Source: Parapristionchus giblindavisi (lineage: Eukaryota; Nematoda; Chromadorea; Rhabditida; Diplogasteridae). Taken from it: DNA of 64,000 nt. A program made the translations under genes and the position numbers. The stretch covers positions 372,001-436,000 of the forward strand of contig CALSFV010000289.1 in NCBI GenBank assembly GCA_943737045.1, in the 5' to 3' direction. Positions 51,983-61,698 of this stretch are shown one piece after another. The notes under the pieces were generated by a model that saw only the letters and a list, made by a program, of their open reading frames with translations, did not search any database and had not been told where the DNA came from. Every line of letters starts with the position of its first letter. The stretch's first letter is position 1.

Positions 51983-52495
51983 ACGGGGCCGTAACCTGTG
52001 ATGATACAGTACAGAGAAGCTCCTCTATCAATATCATTTCATTCCTTTCAATTCCGATATTTTTTTAAATGCCAAGGACTAGGTTCTTGGCGTTGTGGCT
52101 TAGAACACGTTGCGGCTTAGAGCGCGTTGCGGCTTGGAACGCGTTGAGGCAGTAGATCTCGGATTTTTCGTCTTTCTCGCACACATCGTTGCTTCGAGCG
52201 GGCACTACTATTAGAGATGGAATGACACGAAAAAAATGAAGAGCGATCGTTGTTACCCGCTTTTTACATGGGGGTTGGAATGCGCTTCGTATGTTAATTT
52301 ACACTCGTTTCATTCCTCTTTTAACCACCATTTATCAATACAAGTAGTAGGAACGGACAACTTCCACAACTGGGAAAACTGAAAATATCGAAGTGAAACT
52401 ATAGAAAACAGGACTCACTCAAACCAGTACGGGTGTCCCATGGTAATGTCTAGAACAACAGGCTTGAAGAACAATGTTGCTCCGTGAAAAAGGAT

Positions 52496-52647
52496 ACACA
52501 CAGAGAAAAAAACTGTAACCCATAGCACATAAGACCCGTGAAGTGTTATATGTAACACTTTTTGTATTATTGTGTTTCGTAAAAAGTGTTAATATAACAC
52601 TTTACATTTCCCATGTCTTGTGGGTTACACTTTTCTCTCTCTGCGTA
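52496..52647. mobile_element. CACAGAGAAAA hairpin with GTGTTATAT core
   Basis: ACACACAGAGAAAAAAACTG and ACTTTTCTCTCTCTGCGT ends; GTAACCCATAGCACATAAGA pairs loosely with CATGTCTTGTGGGTTAC. Confidence 0.7.
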
Positions 52648-52667
52648 GTGGTAAGGCAATCGCTCTA

Positions 52668-52890
52668 TACGCTCTCCCTCTGGTATTCTCAAACTAGTAG
52701 TTTACTTATATTTCCCACTAGCCGTAGACTTGCAAGTCTACGGCTAGTTAAACGCAAGTTTACTAGAAGTGGTGTATAATACGGTAATGCATTTCGTCAA
52801 ATGTTCTTTCACTTGTAGTAAACTAGCAGTAAACTACTAGTCTGTGACGTCACGCAAGTAAACTACTAGTTTGGAAATACCAGAGCCGTT
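52668..52890. mobile_element. TGGTATTTC foldback element
   Basis: The left end CTCTGGTATTCTCAAACTAG pairs with CTAGTTTGGAAATACCAGAG at the right end. Inside are perfect small palindromes such as CGTAGACTTGCAAGTCTACG. A related copy is at 59045-59245 in receptor B intron 6. Confidence 0.7.
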
Positions 52891-53353
52891 GTTCAAAGTC
52901 TGCCCTGTTTATACCGATACATGTCAGTCCAAGATGCATCTGTCAACCAATGTTCCTGTCAATCAGTCTTTATCGGCCCTAGAAACTCACAAAGTCATCA
53001 CTATTTCCAAGAAAAGACTAGAATTAGACGATTCATGAATCTGTAAGCAAAATGTGGACACGGAAAAAATAGCTAAATAAAAAAACGAAGAATAATAATA
53101 AGAATGTAAAAAGTATTCTCTTTGTATTATTTTGTTTTAGTTATATCTTTGTATTTGTAATATGTAAAAGTACTTTTTTGTGTATACAAAGTGAAAAATT
53201 GCGAATGTTTTATCTTATTTATTTTTAAATATAACTCATAAATAATAACAGAATGGGCGATACAAAGAAAATAATACTGTCAGAGGTCGGTTATCGATTT
53301 GACCACAAGAGTTAGGAAACAATTTTCTTGGCACAATTAGGAATTATTTCTTC

Positions 53354-54930
53354 TCATCCCATTTTGAAATCTGAAATCTCCATATCTTCTACTCTTCCTT
53401 CGAGTTCGTCAATTCTCCTCTTATAAACATCGATCAATTTATGCATATTAGCTTGGTTCTGAAAATATAACATGGAGGAGAAAAAGAACGGGGAGAGAAA
53501 GAGGGTGAGGAAGAGAGGGGAAGAGAAAGGGGAGAGAAACAGATTAAATTTACAATATACTTTTCTGGAAGTTGAGCAGTGAGTAGATGAACTGGTGAGT
53601 CGCAATAGTCTGTCTGTACATTCACCATTCCATTCTCATCAATTCCAACAATATCCGACACTTGTTCCAAACTTGAAAAATATCGTTTAACTTCATATCA
53701 TTCTAATTATTTCTAATTACTTAGTCTCATTTATTTCAAATGAGAGGTCATTCATATTCACTGATATTAAATCTCCTTCAAAAGTCAAATAAAAGATCCA
53801 ATTACTGAATATCACTAATCGCTCGCAAATCTGAAATCATTATAATTTTAATCGATAGAATAACAAAAGCATACCCTAGGTAATTCATATTTCTCCAAAT
53901 ATTCTTTTGAATCTGATTGATATCGACGAATGGAACAAGAATTTCTATGATCAATTATAATAAGAAGTTACTGGAAATTCATTTAGAGTCATTTGTTAAT
54001 ACAGAATGTGCATGTAGTTCAAATCTTACCCATGTACATGAATTTCATCATATTTCTTTAGTCCATCAATCGAAAGATTAAATCTAATTCCATTTGCAGA
54101 TCGATAGTCTTCATTTATTGGAATAGCAAATGAAACATTTGGTTCATTGTCCCTTTCAATGAAATAATGGCCACAAGCATCATGAAAATGAACTATTATT
54201 TCTTTCGTCCCCTAAACCCTTCCGTGCATGGTTATCAAATCTCCCCTCCACCCTCATCATTAGATATTCTCGAATTCGTCCCTAAACCCCCATCCTTTAC
54301 AAACTGCCACCGAGCCAAAACCGAAATCGCCTTATGCGACGGAAATCCATCTATCCCTATTCTGTGTACACATCACCCTGTTATTATATATAATATATAT
54401 ATATTTGATGGAATAAAGAATAAATAAATAAAATTTCATTTTCGACCTATAAATAATATTGAATTAACAATTTCAGTTTCTACTAGAAAATTATTTATTT
54501 TTACCGTTGAAAATTTTGAGATTACTATTTCATCATTTATTAGTTCAGCTTTCTGTATGCCGTCCTGAATTTTGATTTTATTAAACATTTAAAAAAATTA
54601 ACGTCGAAATTTACCATTTCAAAGATGAACGAATTACCCACAACTCCTAATTGGGTCTCATAATAAAATTGTCGCTATGTACGATTAGTTCTAAATTGAA
54701 TATTTTTACATTGAAATACTAAACAAATCAAATTAGTTTCAGTGTGATTTTCAAATCGCAGAAAAGAACAACAAACCCTTTCATCCATGTAACGCCGTCA
54801 TGACGAAAAACAAATTCATCTGAAATATTCATTACAATAACCTTCTTACGAATCCTCTCATACCGTGAGAGATTTGGTGGAACCATCCTTCACTGTCAAT
54901 CGAATATGCATCACGTATTTCAAACTCCAT
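53354..54930 (-). pseudogene. Decayed multi-exon gene of unknown family
   Basis: Likely exons in transcript order: 54930-54864 (ATG), 54819-54777, 54690-54615, 54564-54505, 54446-54030 (interrupted), 53944-53875, 53830-53721, 53671-53554, 53458-53354 (TGA). The phases agree from end to end, but two lesions break the frame: an in-frame TAG in the third exon (ACATAG near 54676), and about 270 bp of dispersed repeat (54170-54440, ending ATTTGATGGAATAAA plus TAAA units) inside the fifth exon. The last exon encodes a short charged helix (KLIDVYKRRIDELEGRVEDM), likely coiled coil. I do not recognise the fold of the rest. It lies on the opposite strand between receptors A and B. An alternative donor in exon 2 (GGC then GTTACA) would skip the TAG, so decay is probable rather than certain. 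Confidence 0.5.
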
Positions 54931-55016
54931 AGTTACACTGAAATTGTGAATTTAAAAGAAAACTAATTATAGAAATAAAAACAACAAGACGAAAGATGTT
55001 TGATTCAATAGAAAAG

Positions 55017-55640
55017 AAGAAGGGGACCCTCGAGTTTTTTCGTGACTAAATTGGTCAGGCAGAACTATAGATCACATCTCCGCGAATACAAAACAATGTT
55101 CTGTAAAATTTTTGGTGGCCCGAAATGACGTAATCCGAGCTTAAAATTCATTTATACGCCAGGGAAAGGCGAAGTTTTTGAATTTGAAGGTAAAATATAC
55201 AGAAAGTTGCAATCGGGAATCGAACCTTCGTTTCGCGGTTATAAGCGCTGACTACCCACTAGAGTTGGCTATTCGGGGGTTGCGGGCACGCAATAGCCTT
55301 GACTTTTTATTGCTAATGATTGCCGGCCCGCAATGCGGTGTAAAATCATTGCGGGCCCGCAAACTTGAATGGAGGGGAAGGGGAGCGATTGCGGGCCCGC
55401 AACGAGAAAAGTAGAGGGTAGGAATAAAGTAGTCGTTGCGGGCCCGCAATGTCATTGCGGGCCCGCAATCACTCCCCCTCCCTCCCTTCGAGGTTGCGGG
55501 CCCGCAATGATTTCACAGAGCATTGCGGGCCCGCAATGCGTGTGCGTTATTGCCAACCCTACTACCCACGATACCCGCGCTACGTGGTGAATCTCTCAAA
55601 TCTAATAGAGAACAGAATGACACTTCCAATGTATGTCCCA
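55017..55640 (-). mobile_element. tRNA-headed SINE-like repeat, split by another insertion
   Basis: The left part GAAGGGGACCCTCGAG through TCGGGAATCGAACC, and the right part GATACCCGCGCTACGTGG through TAATAGAGAACAGAATGAC, correspond in order to 48700-49020. The GGGCCC element 55260-55560 separates them. Confidence 0.65.
55260..55560. mobile_element. GGGCCC-palindrome element, 9-bp target duplication, nested in a SINE
   Basis: Flanked by ACTACCCAC at 55251-55259 and 55561-55569. Ends TAGAGTTGGCTATT and ATTGCCAACCCT are imperfect inverted repeats. The interior holds six or more copies of TTGCGGGCCCGCAA, a perfect 14-bp palindrome, at uneven spacing. Confidence 0.85.
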
Positions 55641-55693
55641 CGCTCTTCATGTCAATACCGAAGCCCAAATATCGTGGGTTCAATTCTTTAATA

Positions 55694-55696
<3 letters not shown>

Positions 55697-55775
<79 letters not shown>
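55697..55775. repeat. (GA)n microsatellite
   Basis: About 79 bp of pure GA between the SINE remains and the receptor B upstream region. Confidence 0.95.
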
Positions 55776-55778
<3 letters not shown>

Positions 55779-56500
55779 GAGAAGAATAGAGAAAGTTGAA
55801 AGTGACGGGAAACTCAGAGAGAATGAGATCATGTTCTTTATGATAAGGAAGAGTTTGGAGAGAGAGTAGCATTTGCGATAGTGTAATCTGGTGCAATCGA
55901 ATGCCCGTGAACATGCCACAACCTGTATTACAATATGAAAGAATTCAAAGTGATTCATGCTGGTATCAAAGGGATGAGGATGGTTGTAAAAGAAAGATTG
56001 GCTCTGTTCAACACTACAGTCCCCATGGATGTTTGTTTATCGGTCCCAAGAAAGTTTACGGATCCCATGGAAGTTTGTCGGTACCATAAAATTTTACGGA
56101 TCCCACCTTTCGGCTGGTGAAAGAGCATAATACATTTTACATTTTAAACAACTTTATTACTATTAAGCTAATATTATTAATTGATGTACAAGAATAAGTG
56201 TAAATGCACTTTAAATATAAATTTTTTGATTAAATAAGTTAACTAGCCATATGGTAGCTTCCAATCAGTTGGGGGCTTTTTATGACAAATCCCTCAGGTT
56301 GTGGGGCATGGCTCGGCGCCGTGAGGCAAACGCGAACCGCTGTTATATGATTGTTTAAAAGATCAAAGAAAAGGACAGAACCTTATAATTGGGCAGTGTT
56401 GGGGTAAATGAAAACTTAAGGCGTCCATATCTGCACCTGCCACAAAATTCATTCAAATGTGAGCAGAATTCAATTCTGTCTATGTGCTACTACAATATAA

Positions 56501-59500
56501 ATGTCAACCACACTTGAATATGAGAAAGTTTTACTTTATGGACTTCACGTAGATCGTGACCTCAATCTTCCCGGCATTATTAGCGTGTATGCAGATTTAC
56601 TTATTTATTTTTGTTTATCGTACACCACAACGGTGCTTCATCAAGTACAAAATGTTCGAGTGCAAGTAAATTTTGTGAAATAATCCTTACAGTTGACGAT
56701 TAATTAATTTAATGTTTAGATTTTTCTATATTTTCGGTACTTTTAATATCGTGATTATTCATATCCCTGCTATTTATCTAACCGTGTACCACGCTAAAGA
56801 AATGGCGAAGGATATGAAGATTGCTTTCATACTAAACGAGGTAACGAAGGAGTAGACATATTGAGGTATTTAAAGTACAATACATTTATCTTATCAGCAC
56901 TAAGTGCAGAAGAGTAAGTCAGGGGCAGGGGGAATTATCTTGCAAGTTCTTATTCTTCCGTCTCTGAGAGATGTTATTCTATATTCAAGAAAACGATCGA
57001 ACTGAAACTTGTTGATCGAAGTAGTAAACCCACGAAAACGTTCCGCTATCGTCCATAAGGCCTGCTTGACAGTTGGAAGTACACCTCCAGGCATTCCAAA
57101 GCCTTCTAGGAGGGGATTCTTCTGTTGATCCTTTTCTGTTGATGGAGTAGGCGAGAGTGGAGAGAGTACTTAGTCGAACCGACCGCAGACAGAGAGGCAG
57201 AATTAATCGATTGGAAGGTGCGGTAGGTTCGAGTAAGCTCTCCGTTCCAGGAGGTGTACTTCCAACAGTCAAGCAGGCCTTATGGACGATAGCGGAACGT
57301 TTTCGTGGGTTTACTACTTCGATCAACAAGTTTCAGTTCGATCGTTTTCTTGAATGGAGAATAACATCTCCCCGAGACGGAAGAATAAGATCTTGCAAGA
57401 TAATTCCCCCTGCCCCTGACTTACTCTTCTGCACTTAGTGCTGATAAGATGAGGTATTTAACGGTTGATTATATATTAGGTAGCGAATATATTTCTGGAT
57501 TTTTACTGGTGTATCTGCTATCAACTCTATACTCTACTTCCGTTGCCAGTGTTTCTCTGCACAGGGTTTATGTGTAAATTAGGAGTTCCGGGAACGCATA
57601 TGCTGGTCTGTTTATCTCATATATCCAAGAACATCAAAGTAGGTCCAAAAAGAGATTAGACCCTCCGAACCGAATTGGCCCTGAATTATCATAGCAGTGA
57701 CGTCGTGTGCCTTGAATAACGGGATTACTTTTACCTATACCATTACCAAGAACATATTGTCCATTACAGTCTAACAAATTCAAATTCCATTTTAATTCAG
57801 AGTGGGCTGGCCGTTTTCACTGTTCTAGATTGCGTTACATTTTCATTTTTAATTCTTCGATTTCAATCACGATTGGTATTGGAAGAAACGGACTCAGACA
57901 GTCTTAAGTTATTTGCTGAGTTTGAATTGAGTCATGCGAGATATTTTAGGCGGCAGATAAAATTTATGATTTTTATTGGTGCGATTTTCCTGCAGAACAT
58001 ACCTAGTTTTATCATAAATGGAACCGAAATAAATGGGAGAGAAATCGTCTTGCAAGTAAGTTTATATGATTGTAAACTAATAATAATAATAACTGTATTA
58101 TGCTGGTACATAATGAACAATACATAGGACACATACAAGAAAAATGGTTGGATACATAATTTACTATGCCACAACGGGGTAGCATAAGTATAGTGGACAT
58201 CGAAAAAGTTAAGTTAGGAAGAATAACAACATATAATTGATTTAATTATTGTTTCGAAATCGTTCCTTAAAAACAGCTCATAAATTAATGGTAATTGAAC
58301 ACGGCGGTTCAATACAGTAACTAAAAGCATAATCCAGGAGCACATGGCTATTGCAAACTTAAGAATATTAGTGTTGTTCAAAATTCTCCTACCACGAACA
58401 TTCAAAATGAAATACGGTACGATAAAATAAGAAGAATCGAAAAGAACTGTAACAGCTACGACACAATAATACATTAGGAATATGAGAACTAAACAGTACA
58501 GGGTTTTGCGCTCAATCATAAATAGTTGTAGCTCCCCGAAGTATCTTGGGCACTTCAATACAGTTCATCAATTGCTGTCTACGGAGATCGGATTGGTAAC
58601 GTCGGCGGAATCAAAATAGGTACTTTTTGTACATTTGCTTTACGTGACTACGCCGTTACATTTCGCTTACATACACGTCCACGTGAATTTGCGAGTGTGT
58701 TTGGTCCCGAGTGGAAAATAATGAGGGGCCATAAAATTAATTGGGGGGGGGGGGGGTGCAAGACTCTCCAAACGTGTACGATAGCCTAATGTGTTGACGT
58801 GACGGCGTCGGCATGTAGCGCAAATGCAACAACGCATTATATGAAATTTTGATCCTTTTTCAGTAGTATTTTTCATGGTCGGCACAATAGTTATCGCCTT
58901 TTCAATGCTTGGATATCTCGAGATGTCGACTGTACAGAGATTGAGGAAGAAAAGACTGCAACAAGGATCGACCAAACACTCAAAGAAAAGTAGCGAAGGA
59001 GCGAAAAAAGCGTCAAGATTATTGACCACCATTGTAATACTACATAGTGTTCTGGTATTTCAAAACTTAGAGTCTACTTAATCGCTGACTTGAAGTTTAC
59101 TTTTAGTCTACTTCAAGTGAAGAACATTGGTCGAAATGCATTGCAGTATATACACCACTTGCAGTGGACTAGACTTACAAGTCTACTTCAAGTGAAGCTC
59201 ATAAGTATTCTTTAGGATTTGAAATACCAAAGCAAGTCATTGATCCTTCGTTAGAATATATTATTTAGCTTGTAACTACATTTACATTCTTCATCACTCC
59301 AATGATGCTTCTATTCACCTTCACTATTCTTCCTTATGATATTCTTCCGGAATTTTTCCTACCATTTTTGCGGATAGGTTGCTTGGTACGTATTTTTCAC
59401 AGTATAGCCAACAATAAGACTAATAGTGGCATCACTTATGCGGCTTCGTAACGATCGTTACGGCGGAGGTTACGGCGTGCGCACGTTTTGAAAATGTAAC

Positions 59501-60604
59501 ACCGCATTACGAAACAGGATGAAATCGCCTATCAGAGAAAGCTTAGAAAACAAGGGAGAAAGTGGAAACATGAGAGGACCATTGGAACTTGCTTATTACA
59601 ATAAATTTTAGCTTGTGACTACATTTATTTATCTTATGACTACATTTACTACATTTATTTAGCTGTTTTATATCATAGGACACAGGCATAATGGAATAAA
59701 GTGAACGATATCTAAAAAGGTTGTGTGATTGCTTGAAAATAATATGACGTCTTGAAGTGTGAATGGTGTGGTGTTGACATGTGCTGAGTCGACTGAAAAG
59801 AAAAAAAGAGATTTTCAAAATGTCTTTACCTATCGGTCTGTGGTCAATCGAGTCAGCACATCTCAAAACGTTCGCACTTTCAAGACGACAAATTATTTTT
59901 AAGTGAGTACATCGTTTTAAATAGCTTAAGCCTTGAAGTTCTATGGAGGGCCATATCGTTCACTTTATTCCATTTTGACGGTATTTCACTTTAAAGACAC
60001 ACTCCAAGCTATATTTACTTGCAGCTCTGGTCACACTCTGTCGCAGACAAAGAATGCGAGAGAGTGTTGCCAGATGAAAGGGTTTCAAATTAGCTCGGGA
60101 GTGTCCCTTTAAGATGGTTGCGTGTGAGAAATCGATAAGCTTTTCCAGAAAGAAGAAGGATATTTTCAGTTTCTCTTCGGAGTGAATACATTCCCGACAA
60201 CAACAGTGTTCGTCGGAACTCGAACAAGCGCTAGAGTGGTATGCACCAGTGGCATGGACAAGGGAAAACCGTTTTCCGGGAAAATTTCAAGTCATTAGCG
60301 AAGGCAGAGGATTTTTGGAAAACGCCTTCGCCTACGCTACTATGTCACATTTTCCGGGAAAACGGTTTTTCCCGTTGTCCATGCATACGGCCACAGGGTT
60401 GGGCGGAAATTATGAACCTGTAAAATATTGGTAACATAAATTTTTTTCCGCCCAAGCCTGTTATGCACCCCTATCGTTTCTCTAAATATATAAAAATTGT
60501 AGGCTATGCGCAATTTGTGGAAGAGATTATGTAGTGGGACTCAAGTAGAGAAAGTCAATGGATCAATCTCTTCCGGACAAAAACGAAGTACAACACTTTG
60601 TTAG
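56501..60604 (+). CDS. Receptor B: seven-transmembrane chemoreceptor-like protein, last residues replaced by an LTR insertion
   Basis: Nine exons: 56501-56586, 56720-56840, 57480-57605, 57801-58055, 58532-58619, 58864-59033, 59269-59385, 60170-60238, 60503-60604. All phases agree. 377 residues: N terminus MSTTLEYEKVLLYG, TM1 FNIVIIHIPAIYLTVYH, TM2 region LDFYWCICYQLY, a cytoplasmic Lys-rich loop (QRLRKKRLQQGSTKHSKK) after TM5, TM6 FITPMMLLFTFTILPYDIL, TM7 FLFGVNTFPTT, then a short basic tail. Best fit is the nematode Str/Srh chemoreceptor superfamily, by topology and the iP...Y...Y.AKEM pattern after TM1. The LTR retrotransposon enters the last exon after 60598; its first six bases TGTTAG add Cys and a stop. 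The displaced native end (GTTCAACGAAATACG TTA TGA) survives at 63965-63985. Intact otherwise, unlike its neighbour A. Confidence 0.75.
56888..57450. mobile_element. Large inverted repeat (arms about 200 bp) in receptor B intron 2
   Basis: The left arm ATCTTATCAGCACTAAGTGC through GTACACCTCC (to about 57089) is the near-perfect reverse complement of about 57250-57450, around 160 bp of spacer. GAGGTATTTAA stands on both sides (56863 and 57451), possibly marking the duplication. Receptor A lacks it, so it arrived after the gene duplication. Frames in the arms look open by chance; no family recognised. Confidence 0.75.
57638..57752. repeat. Family 3 repeat in the same intron as in receptor A
   Basis: GTAGGTCCAAAAAGAGATTA through GAATAACGGGATTACTTTTACC; its counterpart in A is 48025-48142, also right after exon 3. 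It was therefore present before the two genes split. Confidence 0.7.
58214..58558 (-). other. Antisense open frame with hydrophobic segments in receptor B intron 4
   Basis: A 114-codon frame runs against the receptor; its first codons overlap receptor exon 5. It contains three apolar stretches (YCLVLIFLMYYCVVAVTVL, FIVPYFIL, AIAMCSWIMLLVTVL) and ends RNDFETIIKSIICCYSS. Receptor A has no counterpart. It may be an exon of a nested gene or chance; no splice partner found. Confidence 0.3.
59045..59245. mobile_element. TGGTATTTC foldback element
   Basis: TTCTGGTATTTCAAAACTTAG pairs with TTTGAAATACCAAAGC-like at the right; internal AGTCTACTTCAAGTGAAG occurs twice. Related to 52668-52890; lies in receptor B intron 6. 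Confidence 0.65.
59994..60114. mobile_element. Hairpin MITE (family 1), full length
   Basis: AAGACACACTCCAAGCTATA through GCTCGGGAGTGTCCCTTTAA, in receptor B intron 7. Confidence 0.7.
60245..60398. mobile_element. GACGTCA-type hairpin lacking TGACGTCA
   Basis: Arms GGCATGGACAAGGGAAAACC and GGTTTTTCCCGTTGTCCATG. The positions of TGACGTCA read AAGTCATT and TATGTCAC, so both palindromes are lost in this copy; receptor B intron 8. Confidence 0.7.
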
Positions 60605-60978
60605 GGATACTCCTCCATATACCCCAGGCTAACCGCCTCCCCTATTCCCCTTTCCCCTCTTCGACCCCTAAACCCATTGCCCTTATGTTAGAATGATTTT
60701 TGCACCTTATTGTACTTTCTTTGTCTTAGAATTCCTTTGTCTTTCTTATCATTTTAATTTAGTTAGTATTACATATAAATAGAGGCTTTATGCCTCTTTC
60801 TTTTGGTTCTTTTTGGTCCTCCCTGTCCCTCTCTCGTCTCTCGCCCCGCTCTCGTAAGTCTCCATCACCAAATATTGTTTAATTGTGGTTGGAATTTGGA
60901 GATAAAGTATAGATTGTAATCTTGAGTCTTGGTATTATAACCACAAGTTTAAGAACCCGGCCATTGTATAACATTACA
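60599..60978 (+). repeat. 5' LTR
   Basis: 380 bp, TG...CA. CATATAAATAG near 60772 is a plausible TATA box. The 8 bases AGTCTTGG near 60935 are absent from the 3' LTR. Confidence 0.95.
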
Positions 60979-60996
60979 TGGGGGCCGAACCGACTC
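60979..60996 (+). promoter_or_regulatory. Primer-binding site, probably tRNA-Pro
   Basis: TGGGGGCCGAACCG begins directly after the LTR. It is complementary to a tRNA ending TTCGGCC-C-CCA, the form expected of a tRNA-Pro with acceptor GGCCGAA. The tRNA identity is inferred. Confidence 0.6.
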
Positions 60997-61187
60997 TTGT
61001 GTGTTAAGTACCTTGACTTTAGATTCTTTTAATCTTGTGAGTTGATTCAGGATTGGAGTGTATCCGAGGAGAGGATACTGTATTGAGGACCTATCATCGT
61101 TACCGACGCATCTAGCCTAACCAGCTAGTTGATCCCGGACGATTGATACTGTACCCGTTTGGTTAACGAGGTGTGATCTTGAGGTGT

Positions 61188-61375
61188 AGAAATCTCAGGC
61201 TAGGAAGTCCCAGTGACTTGGAAGCCAGTGTTGTTGAGATCTGAGGCTAGGAAGTCCCAGTGACTTGGAAGCCAGTGTTGGAGAGATCTGAGGCTAGGAA
61301 GTCCCAGTGACTTGGAAGCCAGTGCTGGAGAGATCTGAGACTAGGAAGTCTGGTGAGACTTGGAAGTCCGTGGTG
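61188..61375 (+). repeat. 47-bp tandem repeat in the retrotransposon leader
   Basis: CTAGGAAGTC starts at about 61200, 61247, 61294 and 61341, a constant 47-bp period; each unit reads GAGGCTAGGAAGTCCCAGTG then ACTTGGAAGCCAGTG. The fourth unit is diverged. It lies between primer site and gag, where packaging signals usually sit. Confidence 0.9.
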
Positions 61376-61698
61376 GTGTGGAGATCTCGAGGTGTGGTGA
61401 TCTTGAAGGCGTGTTGAGGCCTGAAGGTGTGAAGGTGTTAAGGCCTTGAGTTGCGACCGTGAGGTGGTGTTGTGGTTTTGAGACGTTGAGGATTGGAGTT
61501 GTGTGGAGGTGTGGTCTTGAAGTTTAGAGGTTTGGAGAGAGTTTGGAGTCTCGTGGTGTCTGGAGACGTGAAGATCGTGTGGTGTTAAGTTGTTAAGGCA
61601 CTGAAGTATTGAGTAGTTGAGGTGCTATAGTAAATTATTGTGATTAGTTATCGTGTGGTGATATTGATTGAAATTTTTTGTTGTGTGATAGGGAGGAT

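Larger units (their letters stand above)
51526..53353. other. Spacer downstream of receptor A
   Basis: Holds a family 1 MITE (51872-51982), a CACAGAGAAAA hairpin (52496-52647) and a TGGTATTTC-ended foldback (52668-52890). The remainder is AT-rich without a recognisable gene. Three TTGCGGCTTAGARCGCGTTG units occur near 52095-52150. Confidence 0.55.

Noticed and set aside
56985..57438. Mirror-image frames of 93-114 codons
   Set aside because: They are the two arms of one inverted repeat read in opposite directions; no family match, so not called as transposase.
61188..61375. CRISPR-like array
   Set aside because: Units are contiguous 47-bp tandem repeats without spacers, in a eukaryotic retrotransposon leader.
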